Program-made: the position numbers and the translations under genes
The notes under the pieces: generated by a model
What the model was told of the DNA's origin: nothing
Databases searched by the model: none
Seen by the model: only the letters and a program-made list of their open reading frames with translations
In this document: piece after piece, positions 1 to 8,896 of the stretch
How the letters are laid out: the number at the start of each line of letters is the position of its first letter
How positions within the stretch are numbered: the stretch's first letter is position 1
Source: a virus
DNA length: 64,000 nt
IMG/VR virus record: IMGVR_UViG_3300037189_027540
Coordinates: 1 to 64,000 of that record
Strand: one strand, 5' to 3'

Positions 1-96
1 ACTCTTACAGCGTGCAATGGTCAATGCAGGGTGTAGTGATTGACCAAGCTGACGTAATATTGCATCTTCAGCATCAACGTCTCTTAAGGAATTCAT
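1..96 (-). CDS. Partial hypothetical protein (N-terminus only)
   Basis: An open frame on the minus strand starts with ATG at 96 and runs off the left edge, so only the first 32 residues (MNSLRDVDAEDAILRQLGQS...) are visible. A GGAG Shine-Dalgarno lies about 9 nt upstream of the ATG, which is why I accept it. It overlaps the last 23 nt of the gene at 74-583, the usual compact phage arrangement of co-directional genes. The acidic start gives no family clue and the function is unknown. Confidence 0.45.
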   Translation of the reverse strand, partial: MNSLRDVDAEDAILRQLGQSLHPALTIARCKS

Positions 97-583
97 TTAC
101 CAACTCCACGTTTTCATTATCCTTTAACCTTCGCTCTTGCGAGTTGAGTTGACCGGTTATGACATAATCTAAATCCCAGAATGCATTAGACATCTGTCGC
201 TCGCCCTCAGCGATAGCTAACTGCTGTTCGAGGCTTACAGTGGTGTAATACGGCCAACGCTCAGAATTATGAGTCAAAGAATATTCAACTGCAGCGAGGA
301 AGGCTTTCTCATGAGCATCCATATCAACTGGTTCACGTGCTATAGCTGTATAACGTCTGATTTTATCTGTAACACCTTGATCGCGTCCACCGCTACCATG
401 CAAGACCCGCTCGACCCAATTGTGAGTCTCCACACTGTCTATCTCGACATTGAGTCTTGGGTGTAGATATGGCATGAAGCTTCTAGAGTCTGGCCAGTAC
501 CAGCATTCATCTTTATACCAGTTCCATTCTGATTGAAATGGAAAGAAGATCTGGCTCATAAATCGCCTGATGGATTTAAACAT
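74..583 (-). CDS. Hypothetical protein, 169 aa
   Basis: I do not recognise this family. The protein is rich in aromatic residues near the N-terminus (several Trp and Tyr within residues 14-40) and has a charged helical C-terminal third (residues about 115-169). No signal peptide or membrane segment is visible. The ATG at 583 faces the plus-strand gene at 626 across a 42-nt divergent gap. The downstream partial gene overlaps its 3' end, suggesting co-transcription leftwards. Confidence 0.7.
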   Translation of the reverse strand: MFKSIRRFMSQIFFPFQSEWNWYKDECWYWPDSRSFMPYLHPRLNVEIDSVETHNWVERVLHGSGGRDQGVTDKIRRYTAIAREPVDMDAHEKAFLAAVEYSLTHNSERWPYYTTVSLEQQLAIAEGERQMSNAFWDLDYVITGQLNSQERRLKDNENVELVNEFLKRR

Positions 584-625
584 TAATTCTCCCCCAAAGA
601 TACACTACTGTGACGGAGTAAGACG

Positions 626-994
626 ATGCAAGAAATGATAATTATGCTACCTGATTTTTCACCAGACCAACTGTGCCAAATGGTCCCTGACGATGTGCAA
701 GACACTTCGGCAGTCCACTCACACTGCTCCGATGGAGAACCGTGTCATCAAGCGAAAAACGATATTTATTCGTTGATGCAGGATGCGAAATATCTCTATG
801 ACCTAATGCCAGACGACGCTAAGTTATCAAGTACCATGGCAACTCAGCTGACGCAATGCGTTCAAACACTGAAAGATATCCGGCGCAGTTGCGAAGAACA
901 AGGGTGCGAAGAAGAAGAATCTGATTTTGGTCACGACTTCATCGAAGACGATTGTAACATGGAAACACCCTTTAGCCGCCAATTCGACATCTAA
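626..994 (+). CDS. Acidic Cys-containing hypothetical protein, 122 aa
   Basis: This is a small, strongly acidic protein with about eight cysteines scattered through it, including CEEQGCEEEE near residues 92-101. No family is recognised. The start is supported by GGAG about 8 nt upstream of the ATG. The paired cysteines could bind metal, but their spacing does not match a zinc ribbon I know. Its stop codon interlocks with that of the convergent methyltransferase gene (shared CTAA at 991-994), so the two genes are packed tail to tail with no spacer. Confidence 0.7.
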   Translation: MQEMIIMLPDFSPDQLCQMVPDDVQDTSAVHSHCSDGEPCHQAKNDIYSLMQDAKYLYDLMPDDAKLSSTMATQLTQCVQTLKDIRRSCEEQGCEEEESDFGHDFIEDDCNMETPFSRQFDI

Positions 995-1530
995 CGTTTA
1001 ATAAAATACCATGATGGTGAACCGCCATCCTGATCACCATCATGGTAACCCAGACTATTAATTACAAAAATCTTGTAATTTAGCTTAGCTGCGAACTCAT
1101 CGACAGCCTGAACCACACCCCATGGCTGGCAATAATCATGGCCGATCACTAAACCGCCGGAGCGAACTTTAGGATACCACGCCTGCAAGTCCTCAGCGAC
1201 GGCATCGCAGCTATGATCAGCGTCGATATAGATGAAATCGAAATAATCATCAGCAAACAGCTTAGCAGCATTAACTGACGTTGATTTTATAAGAGAATAT
1301 CGGCATTGGTCAAAACCAGATAATTTTGCCATAGTATGGTTATATGCACTAATAGGGTCAGGCAACTGATCATTTAGCTCCCACGTATCAACCAGATGCA
1401 GCTTGACTGCAGGCATCACCGTTAGGATATTGTAGGAGAAGTCACCATGGCACACACCGATCTCAGCACCTATTCTCATATGAGACGGCATTGAGGCGAA
1501 AAAGGCCTTACGACTTGTGTGATTTAACAT
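991..1530 (-). CDS. Class I SAM-dependent methyltransferase (Methyltransf_24-like)
   Basis: Transfers a methyl group from S-adenosylmethionine to an unknown small-molecule or glycan acceptor. The SAM-binding loop is visible as GAEIGVCHGDFS (residues about 22-33), followed by an acidic strand end (HLVDTWE). The motif FIYIDADHSCDAVAEDL (about 98-114) and GGLVIGHDY (about 125-133) are typical of the Methyltransf_24 group often found in sugar and surface-polysaccharide clusters. It overlaps the upstream glycosyltransferase by 7 nt, so the pair is probably translated together. Family confidence is good; the substrate is unknown. Confidence 0.8.
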   Translation of the reverse strand: MLNHTSRKAFFASMPSHMRIGAEIGVCHGDFSYNILTVMPAVKLHLVDTWELNDQLPDPISAYNHTMAKLSGFDQCRYSLIKSTSVNAAKLFADDYFDFIYIDADHSCDAVAEDLQAWYPKVRSGGLVIGHDYCQPWGVVQAVDEFAAKLNYKIFVINSLGYHDGDQDGGSPSWYFIKR

Positions 1531-2480
1531 GATTTTCCATCCCTTATGAATTCAAAAGTAGCCTTGCCAGCGAATCGCATTGAATAATCTTGATTAAACG
1601 CAAGAGATTTAGCGAAGCCGCCATAATTGTCCAATACGAAACGGATTTTGAATTCTAGATCTGCTTCGTCACTAAAATAGATGAATGATTCGCGCGGCAA
1701 GAATTTTTCGACGATATTCCATCTATCGCGCTTAATTAACAAGACATTCTTGCAATATAAGGCCTCAAATAATCTACATTTTAACTGACAGATAATAGGA
1801 TTATCTAAGCTTAACCCGTCGAAAGCTTGATTCGCCTGCCAATCCCTCATCTGGCAAATATTCGAAATATGCTCAGGCTTTAACGCACATTGATTATAAA
1901 CGACCGTTATTTTGCTGCTAGCCGCCAATTGCAATTTGTCATGATGACTGAGGCCGACGTCAGTCACGAACGGCATGCGATACAAATATGAAATCCGATG
2001 GTTAAACATGCGCATAACTGTAGCCATCTTTTGATGGCAATCACCATGGATCCCGCCAAAATAACAGACATCGATCGATTTCCTGAAATCCAACGGCGCA
2101 CCATTATAATCCTCAGGTGGCGCAAAAGGATGCCAAATTAGCTTATACTTCTGTTCACCCGTAAATCTCTGCTGATAATTGATTGTATATGGGCATATGC
2201 TGTAAATCTCATCAAAATATTCATATAGCCCTCCATCAGGAACATAGGGTGTTGCCTGCTCAATAAATTGACTAGGTGCGCAATATTCTGTCGGCTGCCA
2301 CAAATTCAAGAGCACTTTGCGCTGATAATCTTTATACTCGTCACGCAGTTTACCATTAAATAACGATTGATAACCGTAGAACAATACCTCTTTGCTGCTA
2401 CCTGTACTGAACCTTGTAAGATTTATCTTAACCGTTGGTCCATCTGCGTAGTCGCCACTACTATCAGTTACTACCCGCAT
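1524..2480 (-). CDS. Glycosyltransferase family 1-like protein
   Basis: The C-terminal half reads like a GT-B fold glycosyltransferase of the Glyco_trans_1_2 type: KCRLFEALYCKNVLLIKRD (about 233-251) is the usual sugar-nucleotide-proximal helix and strand, followed by EKFLPRESFIYFSDEADLE. The N-terminal half has no obvious motif. It lies between an SDR epimerase (10-nt overlap) and a methyltransferase (7-nt overlap), all on the minus strand, which fits a small glycan-building operon. Donor and acceptor cannot be inferred. Confidence 0.65.
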   Translation of the reverse strand: MRVVTDSSGDYADGPTVKINLTRFSTGSSKEVLFYGYQSLFNGKLRDEYKDYQRKVLLNLWQPTEYCAPSQFIEQATPYVPDGGLYEYFDEIYSICPYTINYQQRFTGEQKYKLIWHPFAPPEDYNGAPLDFRKSIDVCYFGGIHGDCHQKMATVMRMFNHRISYLYRMPFVTDVGLSHHDKLQLAASSKITVVYNQCALKPEHISNICQMRDWQANQAFDGLSLDNPIICQLKCRLFEALYCKNVLLIKRDRWNIVEKFLPRESFIYFSDEADLEFKIRFVLDNYGGFAKSLAFNQDYSMRFAGKATFEFIRDGKSC

Positions 2481-3280
2481 AGTTTTTCCTTGATAGCTAG
2501 TATGCCTTCCTCTAAAGCGATAGTTGGTCGCCAGATCTTCAAGATGTCGTCACAAGGCATAATGGGCTCACCTGGTAGCTGGTCAGCTGCTTTATCAGCG
2601 AAATACACTGGTACCTTTCCGAACAAATCCGAAACTATCATGGCGACTTCAAAAACGCTGGTCCAAACGAAACTCGTAATATCGACAGTGCTATTACTGT
2701 AGTTTTTCGACAAAAGATGAAAGGCCCGTGCACAGTCCGTAGCATGTAGGAACTGTCTTGTCTCCAGCCCATTAGTCCTCACTCGTATGGCCTTATTGTC
2801 CCGGGCTTGCGTGATGAAATCAGTTATAACGTGGGCCTTTTCATCAGCTTCCTCGACGCCATAAACGTTATAAAGTTTAGCCACCATCCCACCCAGAGCT
2901 CTCGTGTAGTGAGCACCCGCATTCTTTAAGGCCCCGTATGCCGAAGATGTATACTGAGATAGCTGGGATGAGACGAAGATGAACTGCTTATCGTGCAGCA
3001 GCGGGAACACTGTGTTCATAATCTTCATATTATTCTGCATGAACTGTGCGCTGTTCTGATGCATTTGAAGATATTTAGAACCGCCGACATCATAGGCCAG
3101 AAATATCACGAAATCTGATTTAGCTATCGCCGAGTCCAGTAAATCTGACCTAGTGCGTAAATCGAATTCTGGGCCGTCTTTGATGTCGAATTTGAGGACA
3201 TCTTCGCCCTTTGAATTTAAATATTGGACGAGCGGAGCGCCGATTTGCCCAGCCGATCCAAGTACGAGGTAAGTCGCCAA
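2471..3280 (-). CDS. NAD-dependent epimerase/dehydratase (SDR family)
   Basis: An extended-SDR nucleotide-sugar enzyme, likely an epimerase or dehydratase. The Rossmann motif GSAGQIG (GxxGxxG) is at residues 8-14, an acidic residue after the second strand (FDIKDG) indicates NAD binding, and the catalytic YxxxK is seen as YGALK after FVSSQLSQYTSSA. The family usually runs 300-340 aa, so 269 aa is short, and the C-terminal substrate domain looks reduced. Translation appears to start at TTG 3280 with GGAGG about 8 nt upstream. It is first in a minus-strand operon with a glycosyltransferase and a methyltransferase. Confidence 0.8.
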   Translation of the reverse strand: MATYLVLGSAGQIGAPLVQYLNSKGEDVLKFDIKDGPEFDLRTRSDLLDSAIAKSDFVIFLAYDVGGSKYLQMHQNSAQFMQNNMKIMNTVFPLLHDKQFIFVSSQLSQYTSSAYGALKNAGAHYTRALGGMVAKLYNVYGVEEADEKAHVITDFITQARDNKAIRVRTNGLETRQFLHATDCARAFHLLSKNYSNSTVDITSFVWTSVFEVAMIVSDLFGKVPVYFADKAADQLPGEPIMPCDDILKIWRPTIALEEGILAIKEKLCG

Positions 3281-3343
3281 TTGTTTGCCTCCATTGCTTC
3301 TTCTTATCTATTGGAGGAGTTAAATATTAAAGTTAGGAGGGAA

Positions 3344-4237
3344 GTGGCCATCAAGCGGATACTTTTTTTCTTCGAAGATCGTTATGCATTTGGCACTATT
3401 CACAATGGCTTGTCTAAGGAGCTTTATAAGCATGGCATCTTAGCTGAATTGATCAACTGGAATGTACCTTATACGCAGACAGAGATGACTAGCTTCATAG
3501 AATTATATGATTTTGTGATGACTATTCCATCAGCCTATCAGGCACTTAAACACTATGGTGTTCCTGATGACAAGATAATCTTATGTGGCCATGGTGAAGA
3601 GGATCTCATCAAAGCTGTATCGATGCACGGGACGACTATGTTTAATCGGATCGGTGGATATACAGTCGTATCCCAGCTGCTAGTTCAAAGATCATTAGAG
3701 TTTGGCATCCCACGCATTCCAACATTGACCCAGATAGGGATAATGACTAAAAGTTTCTATACTAGATTAAGCAATCGCTTGTCTAATGTTGGATATGCCG
3801 CAGCGATGTCCGTCAGAAACGTGTTCGGTGTGGAGATAAAACGTGGTGAATTAGTTGCAAAATGCTGCGATGAGATAAATTTACCATTTGTCCGTCCAGG
3901 ATTGAGGCATTTTTTGGGCATGCCTCAATTTTATCGCACCGTTGACTGCGTGGTGATGTCCTCGACCGAAGAGACCGTTGGGCTCCCTATTATGGAGGCG
4001 GCGGCTGCAGGCAGGCTTGTGATAGGGACAAGAGTGGGACACTTTAAAGACCATGATTACGGAATCAAAGTCAGTCTGCAGCCTGAACTATTTGTACAAG
4101 AGGTCGTAAGGGCACTGCATCATTATCATAACCACCCCGACGATTATTTGCAGGCGTGCCGTAAGATACAGGATTATGCTATGGCACACTTTGACTGGTC
4201 ACAGTGCATTGGGCCTTGGGTAAAAATGCTATCGTAA
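3344..4237 (+). CDS. Glycosyltransferase, GT-B type (paralogue of the gene at 38335-39225)
   Basis: A 297-aa protein with the C-terminal signature VVMSSTEETVGLPIMEAAAA, equivalent to the EX7E region of GT4-like enzymes that contacts the nucleotide sugar. It is clearly related along its whole length to the minus-strand protein at 38335-39225: both open with a strand ending in AFG and share LSKELYKHG/LIKELYKHG and CSSTEETVGLP-type blocks. I place the start at GTG 3344 after AGGAGG (3335-3340), because the paralogue begins at the equivalent residue; the in-frame ATG at 3224 would overlap the divergent epimerase gene. The SD spacing is short (3 nt). Confidence 0.75.
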   Translation: MAIKRILFFFEDRYAFGTIHNGLSKELYKHGILAELINWNVPYTQTEMTSFIELYDFVMTIPSAYQALKHYGVPDDKIILCGHGEEDLIKAVSMHGTTMFNRIGGYTVVSQLLVQRSLEFGIPRIPTLTQIGIMTKSFYTRLSNRLSNVGYAAAMSVRNVFGVEIKRGELVAKCCDEINLPFVRPGLRHFLGMPQFYRTVDCVVMSSTEETVGLPIMEAAAAGRLVIGTRVGHFKDHDYGIKVSLQPELFVQEVVRALHHYHNHPDDYLQACRKIQDYAMAHFDWSQCIGPWVKMLS

Positions 4238-4262
4238 TGAGGATCTGGACTTATTTGAAGTC

Positions 4263-4272
4263 GAATATATAA
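4263..4272 (+). promoter_or_regulatory. Candidate late-type promoter box GAATATATAA
   Basis: The ten bases GAATATATAA lie about 70 nt upstream of the virion protein gene at 4345. The same ten bases occur at 47451 upstream of the sigma operon, and close variants occur at 24116 and 27022. T4-type late promoters are a single AT-rich -10 box recognised by a gp55-like sigma, and a gp55-like gene is present at 59625. The assignment is an inference from recurrence and position. Confidence 0.35.
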
Positions 4273-4344
4273 AAGACTATGGTTTTTAAAAGATAGATAC
4301 GCAAAAGAAATAACGTTTTCTTTATCGATCAGAAGGAAATGGCA

Positions 4345-6156
4345 ATGCCTAATATCAACACGTCAAACATCCCGCCAGCTCCGGCTCCTGGCACATTGTT
4401 TAACACGTTAGCTAATGATTCAGATTTGAGTATCAGATGGTTGACTGCGGTTGATCCTGCTTTCTATGAGATCATTAATAGACCAATGGCTGACATTGCT
4501 GTACGCCAGCTGGTTGTAGCCAAGGCTGTCGATAACCTTACAGCTCGGACCGGCGCTCAGTATTTCTTCCCATTTCGGATAAACCCGATCGTCACTCACG
4601 GCACCAGTGTTTTCAATGTCCCTCTAGGCTGGCTATATGACTTCAGTGCGTCTTTGCCATCCAAGTGGAAAGATTTACGATTAAAAGCCATCGAACGCAT
4701 TGGAGAGACGACCAGCACTGCCACATTGCGGTTATACTTAAGTGCAGCGGACATCTCTGACGCCACCAGCAATAATGACATAATAATATTTTACTGCGAC
4801 TACGATATCTATTGCGGTCTTACCTACCAAAGATTAGAACTGACAGCTGCGTCTAACGATATTGCTGCTATTGAAGCACGCTTCGGTGCAGGCAGTGCGT
4901 TACCAGCTGACGAAGCTGCGACCGTTTCTGGTTACGTGACATTTGCCACATTAGACTTGTCTGAACTGGCAAATCAGCAATTTATCGATTTTTTAGCCGA
5001 ACCAACGGGCACGTCACCGGCTGTCTACGAAATCGCTGCAACCGCATCGGGCAACACCGTCATTGGACGCGGCGCATGTGTATCAGGTAGCATCGACAAC
5101 GGCACTGGTCTTTTAACAGATAGTGCTTGGAATTCAGTCGGCAACGTTAGTAGCACTATTCAGACTTGGCTTGAAACATTTAATTACCCTTACTATAGCG
5201 ACTCCACATTGCAGACCGAAGCTGGTCTAACGATGCCCAAGGGGATGTTCAGCCAATTCAGCGTCGCAGTCCCAGCTGGAGATTTGCCATCTGGTGCTGC
5301 AACCTCAAGCAGATTCTATCCGGTTTGGATCAGGTCAGTGACCCGAACTGGTGACACGACTTTGCTATTCACTCTTGCGACTTATAGCATAGTGGATGCT
5401 AACGTCAATGGCATACCTTCTACGACGCCGGTCGACTTCGCTACGTTCACACTAATAACGCCAGCAGCTCCTACTACAGGCGTCACGTCTCCTGGGTCAT
5501 TGATACCAATCACACCGATTAACAATCTCTTGCAAAAGCCGAGTGCTGCATCACCTAATGACCCGAGCTTTAGCCAGGAGTTCGGCCGCGGGCAGATAGA
5601 ATTAAGCAATATGTGGGCTGACGGCTATAACGGTGACATCATCCAATTCTTCACCTTGGCCTTTAATCAGCTAGCTACTAACCAGTCTGACGTGTTTCCT
5701 ATCACAGCTGCACGCCTTAGCACTTATGGCACCGTCAGAAGCCCAAAGTACTCGCCCACGCAAGGTCAATTCTATGCTTTGGCTGGTTCAACCGCTCGCC
5801 GTACAACGCAATTGACTAATGATCCGCTTAATCCAAGTAATGACAATCGTTTCATCACCGAAAACGATCAAGGATTAGGTGACAGGATTGACTTCTCGAC
5901 CACAAGTGGGATCCTGCAACACAATGCGATCGATCGTTACGGTTACCGTGGAGGTCTAGCTCACCGTGTCGTACAGCTAGTAGTCGATAGCACCAGCACT
6001 CCAAATGCTGATGCCACTTTCTACAACAACTACATTCTACCTCGCTTGCGCATCTTACTAGGTAACGGTGGAGCTCCGAGAGATCCACGCTTTGCCGATT
6101 ATTGGTACAATGGCACTCGATTATTCTTTTTCAATGGTAACTCTTGGCAAGGGTAA
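4345..6156 (+). CDS. Putative virion structural protein, about 603 aa
   Basis: A large Ser/Thr/Ala/Asn-rich protein without membrane segments or catalytic motifs, of the composition usual for tailed-phage virion proteins. The N-terminus is Pro-rich (SNIPPAPAPG). The C-terminus ends in an aromatic-rich stretch (FADYWYNGTRLFFFNGNSW). I prefer the second ATG (4345) because AAGGA at 4333-4337 gives normal 7-nt spacing; an in-frame ATG at 4339 is too close to it. No specific T4 counterpart could be assigned. It is preceded by a promoter-like A/T box, consistent with late expression. Confidence 0.6.
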   Translation: MPNINTSNIPPAPAPGTLFNTLANDSDLSIRWLTAVDPAFYEIINRPMADIAVRQLVVAKAVDNLTARTGAQYFFPFRINPIVTHGTSVFNVPLGWLYDFSASLPSKWKDLRLKAIERIGETTSTATLRLYLSAADISDATSNNDIIIFYCDYDIYCGLTYQRLELTAASNDIAAIEARFGAGSALPADEAATVSGYVTFATLDLSELANQQFIDFLAEPTGTSPAVYEIAATASGNTVIGRGACVSGSIDNGTGLLTDSAWNSVGNVSSTIQTWLETFNYPYYSDSTLQTEAGLTMPKGMFSQFSVAVPAGDLPSGAATSSRFYPVWIRSVTRTGDTTLLFTLATYSIVDANVNGIPSTTPVDFATFTLITPAAPTTGVTSPGSLIPITPINNLLQKPSAASPNDPSFSQEFGRGQIELSNMWADGYNGDIIQFFTLAFNQLATNQSDVFPITAARLSTYGTVRSPKYSPTQGQFYALAGSTARRTTQLTNDPLNPSNDNRFITENDQGLGDRIDFSTTSGILQHNAIDRYGYRGGLAHRVVQLVVDSTSTPNADATFYNNYILPRLRILLGNGGAPRDPRFADYWYNGTRLFFFNGNSWQG

Positions 6157-6178
6157 ACCGAATCAGACCAGTAAAACG

Positions 6179-6460
6179 ATGCTGCCTAATTTTCAATCGC
6201 TATGGTTCCTGCTGACGACCACCTTGGCCGTATTCTGTCTCCTTTTGGTGATACGATCAGGAATCACAACGCTGGACCCGGATCAGATTATAGAAACAGA
6301 GCGCAAACGGGTTAAGGACTTGATAAAAGAAGAAATAGCCATTATCTCTTCTTATCCACATGAGGAGCCACTTCCGCTCAGTGATAAGCAATTCTATCAG
6401 ATTCAAGCATTACTAAACCTGGAACTTAAAATTGCGAAGTCTAACCGAAGCATTCAATGA
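6179..6460 (+). CDS. Small single-pass membrane protein
   Basis: A 93-aa protein with one hydrophobic segment (FLLTTTLAVFCLLLVI, about residues 9-24) followed by a charged, probably helical domain. This N-in/C-out layout resembles i-spanins or other small phage membrane proteins, but no lysis gene lies nearby, so function stays open. The start is uncertain: ATG 6179 is used here, while the frame is open further upstream and overlaps the preceding gene. Its 3' end overlaps the next gene by 29 nt. Confidence 0.5.
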   Translation: MLPNFQSLWFLLTTTLAVFCLLLVIRSGITTLDPDQIIETERKRVKDLIKEEIAIISSYPHEEPLPLSDKQFYQIQALLNLELKIAKSNRSIQ

Positions 6461-7046
6461 TGTTTATCGCAATCGATCTTGGGGTGACGAAGAGTCCCTT
6501 TCAGGTCTGGGATCAACGCAACTATTCGCCAACAGCTTCTTAACTAATCTAGAAGGAATAATACGACAATATGACGTAACCTCTATCGCTGATTTATCGT
6601 GTGGCGACTGTAACTGGATTAGGCAGATTTTTGGTAAAGTCGATTATTGTGGTTACGATGTTTCTGACCTCATCATTAAGATTAACAGGACTAAATACGA
6701 AGATTGCCGCACGAGCTTCCGTCATCTTGAGATCTTGGAAGCACTAAAACGACCTAAGCTACATGAACTATGCATCATCCGACATACATTCGAACACTTA
6801 CCTACCTCTTATGTCACGGAATGTCTGTCGCTACTCAAGTTTAAGACAAAGTTTGCCTTGATTACCTCAGCTAATTATCACGACGGCAAGCCTGAAGAAA
6901 TAGACTTCGGCGCCAATTCGAGAGAGATCAATTTATTAAAATCGCCTTTCTTTGACATCCTTGGCCTGCCTGCACAGACGTTCTGGGACACGATCGGCAC
7001 AAGGTCTGACCGAGGTTGCTTCGGACACCTTTATCAATTCTGTTAA
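6432..7046 (+). CDS. Class I SAM-dependent methyltransferase, 204 aa
   Basis: The segment IADLSCGDCNWIRQIF (about residues 52-67) is a SAM-binding motif I in the style of small phage and polysaccharide-locus methyltransferases, followed by the strand YCGYDVSD (acidic motif II) and IIRHTFEHLPTSYV, which resembles motif IV/post-IV. The acceptor is unknown. Translation seems to begin at TTG 6434 or nearby (frame from 6432). Its stop interlocks with the convergent gene through TTAA at 7043-7046. The Cys-rich motif I (CGDC) is unusual but occurs in this subgroup. Confidence 0.65.
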   Translation: MRSLTEAFNDVYRNRSWGDEESLSGLGSTQLFANSFLTNLEGIIRQYDVTSIADLSCGDCNWIRQIFGKVDYCGYDVSDLIIKINRTKYEDCRTSFRHLEILEALKRPKLHELCIIRHTFEHLPTSYVTECLSLLKFKTKFALITSANYHDGKPEEIDFGANSREINLLKSPFFDILGLPAQTFWDTIGTRSDRGCFGHLYQFC

Positions 7047-7417
7047 ATGTCGACAGCCACAGGTCGTGGATTCTTAGGCGTAGCAAATAATACGTGATTA
7101 TTCCATTCGACCTCTAGGAAAGTGGCTGATCCTCTGACTTCTATGAAGTGAGCTAGCAACTGTTCAGCCTGACCAAGCCTATTGCATAAGTCCGCCTTGC
7201 CTACGTAAATTGGTTCTTCGCTGGTCAATTCTAGGTATTCATCGATGGTGCGTAGATCTTCGATCATCTTTAGTGTCTTTTGAACAGCATCGCCACTTGT
7301 CACGAAGTAGCCTTTGGCATGAAAAGCGATTCTATTATTACCCCACTCTAACTCATAATTATCGACCCACTGGTCAATGTCTATTGAGATCGCTTGACCC
7401 TTCGGAGCATCCGCCAT
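7043..7417 (-). CDS. Hypothetical protein, 124 aa
   Basis: No family recognised. The sequence alternates short strands and helices with several Trp and acidic residues, suggesting a small soluble globular domain. The frame is open upstream to a TTG at 7453, but the ATG at 7417 has GGAA seven nt upstream, so I place the start there. It faces the thymidylate kinase-dUTPase gene head to head and shares its stop region with the methyltransferase to its right-hand 3' side. Confidence 0.6.
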   Translation of the reverse strand: MADAPKGQAISIDIDQWVDNYELEWGNNRIAFHAKGYFVTSGDAVQKTLKMIEDLRTIDEYLELTSEEPIYVGKADLCNRLGQAEQLLAHFIEVRGSATFLEVEWNNHVLFATPKNPRPVAVDI

Positions 7418-7490
7418 AGCACAATTCCAATAACTAAAATTATCTACCGTCAATGTATTGTTTAATTGTCATTATCTTTGGAGGCTATGA

Positions 7491-8594
7491 ATGTCTAAGT
7501 ACATCGTGTTTGAAGGGGCGGATGGCGCTGGTAAGTCGACCTTGATCGAAGCCGTTAAGGCCGTCATCGGATCGGATGCGGTTACGATTGCTCAACCCGG
7601 GGGCACTCGGCTTGGCGATCTAATCAGAGACTTAGTGAAGTATCCAAGCAAATACAATGTCACCATAGATGATCACACGAGGCAAGCCTTTTATCAGCTC
7701 GACAACGACATTACAATGCGTCAAATCGTGATCCCTGCTCTGGAGGCAGGCAAGACGGTTCTATCAGATCGGTGTACCCATATTAGCAGCTGGATTTATG
7801 GTGCCTCTGACGGAGTCACGCAAGAACGCCTAGGAGTGCTTCGGAGATTAGCTCCAATCGTGCCTGTAACCATCTGTTTCATCTTGGATCTCCCAGCTGC
7901 CGTTGGTCAAGAGCGGGCCAAATCCGCCAGAGCCAATCTAGATCATTACGACAGCAAGCCACTAGTCTTCTACGAATCGCTACGAGAAAGATACCGCAGT
8001 TTGCAAATGGGAGCGGCAGATGAGGCCTTGCATGGTACTATATCAGGATCTGACGTAATCATGCTAGACGCCACCAAGCCAACAGACGAATTGTGCGCTG
8101 AGGTGATAGATCACATCGCCGCTCATAAGCGTCATCTTAACGTAAATCGAGCAACATCCAACGATGTCGTCACCTTATGCGCCAAGCGGACCGTAGGCGA
8201 CGCCATTTTACCATCACGCAAGCGCAAGACAGACGCTGGATGGGACATCTATGCTTGCGAAGATGTCCGATTGATGCCAGGTGTATCAACAATTGTACAG
8301 ACTGGCTGCGTGGTAGCTGCGCCAGCTGGCTGGTACATTACTATCGAAGGGCGTTCTTCTATGTGGTCCAAAGGCATTTTTCCAAATCGAGGTGTCATAG
8401 ACAGTGGATTCACTGGGGACCTCATCGTCAGCCTTGTAAATACCACAGCTGACGTTTATCAGATCAAGAGGGGCGACAGGATCGCCCAATTACTGGTGCA
8501 CCGTCACCACCCTACGATTATCGCTGAAGTGGACGAGTTCCCGGAAGAGTACATCATACGTGGTAATCGCGGTTTCGGCTCAACAGGGAGATAA
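7491..8594 (+). CDS. Bifunctional thymidylate kinase-dUTPase fusion
   Basis: Residues 1-210 are a thymidylate kinase (dTMP + ATP to dTDP): the P-loop EGADGAGKST is at 8-17, the DR motif at 93-94 and a basic lid-like stretch (QERAKSARANLDHYD) at 140-154. Residues about 225-367 are a trimeric-type dUTPase (dUTP to dUMP + PPi) with all five motifs: DAGWDIYA (248-255), EGRSSM (286-291), GVIDSGFTGDL (301-311), GDRIAQL (328-334) and RGNRGFGSTG (357-366). Both halves look intact. dUTPase makes dUMP, ThyX (50643-51422) turns it into dTMP, and the kinase acts next, so the fusion joins two non-consecutive steps of one pathway. Confidence 0.92.
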   Translation: MSKYIVFEGADGAGKSTLIEAVKAVIGSDAVTIAQPGGTRLGDLIRDLVKYPSKYNVTIDDHTRQAFYQLDNDITMRQIVIPALEAGKTVLSDRCTHISSWIYGASDGVTQERLGVLRRLAPIVPVTICFILDLPAAVGQERAKSARANLDHYDSKPLVFYESLRERYRSLQMGAADEALHGTISGSDVIMLDATKPTDELCAEVIDHIAAHKRHLNVNRATSNDVVTLCAKRTVGDAILPSRKRKTDAGWDIYACEDVRLMPGVSTIVQTGCVVAAPAGWYITIEGRSSMWSKGIFPNRGVIDSGFTGDLIVSLVNTTADVYQIKRGDRIAQLLVHRHHPTIIAEVDEFPEEYIIRGNRGFGSTGR

Positions 8595-8596
8595 TT

Positions 8597-8896
8597 ATGA
8601 CAGAATTTCTTTTGGTCTACGCTAAGCTGATCCTAGACAAGAAAGAGGAAGTGCAATTAATCAACGTCTACCTATGGGGAGTATATCATTCCCAAGAAGA
8701 AGCAGACAAAGCGGCTGCGGAATGCATTAACCAGATAAAAGGTGGCGCAATTGTGCCGCGCGTTTTCCTACATAAACCAGAAAGCCATCTATGTGATACT
8801 TTCTATGAAGCGATGGAATGGTATGACAAGATGTGTAAGAAAATGTCAGAGACCAACAAGATATTGCAAAAAGCGAGTCAGAAGACTAAACTTTAA
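8597..8896 (+). CDS. Hypothetical protein, 99 aa
   Basis: A small, mostly helical protein with a Lys-rich C-terminus (CKKMSETNKILQKASQKTKL). It follows the kinase-dUTPase stop by two nt with GGGAG as Shine-Dalgarno, so it is probably in the same transcript. The N-terminal part (LVYAKLILDKKEEVQLINVYLWGVY) resembles small phage proteins with a ferredoxin-like fold, but I cannot name it. It overlaps the convergent gene by 11 nt. Confidence 0.65.
   Translation: MTEFLLVYAKLILDKKEEVQLINVYLWGVYHSQEEADKAAAECINQIKGGAIVPRVFLHKPESHLCDTFYEAMEWYDKMCKKMSETNKILQKASQKTKL

Noticed and set aside
3224-3343. Upstream extension of the glycosyltransferase gene to ATG 3224
   Set aside because: It overlaps the divergent epimerase gene, and the paralogue at 38335-39225 begins at the residue encoded near 3344, where an AGGAGG site also lies.
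8177-8489. Several open frames on both strands within the dUTPase region
   Set aside because: They lie inside the strongly supported kinase-dUTPase gene, have Trp/Arg/Cys-rich or otherwise unprotein-like content and no ribosome sites.
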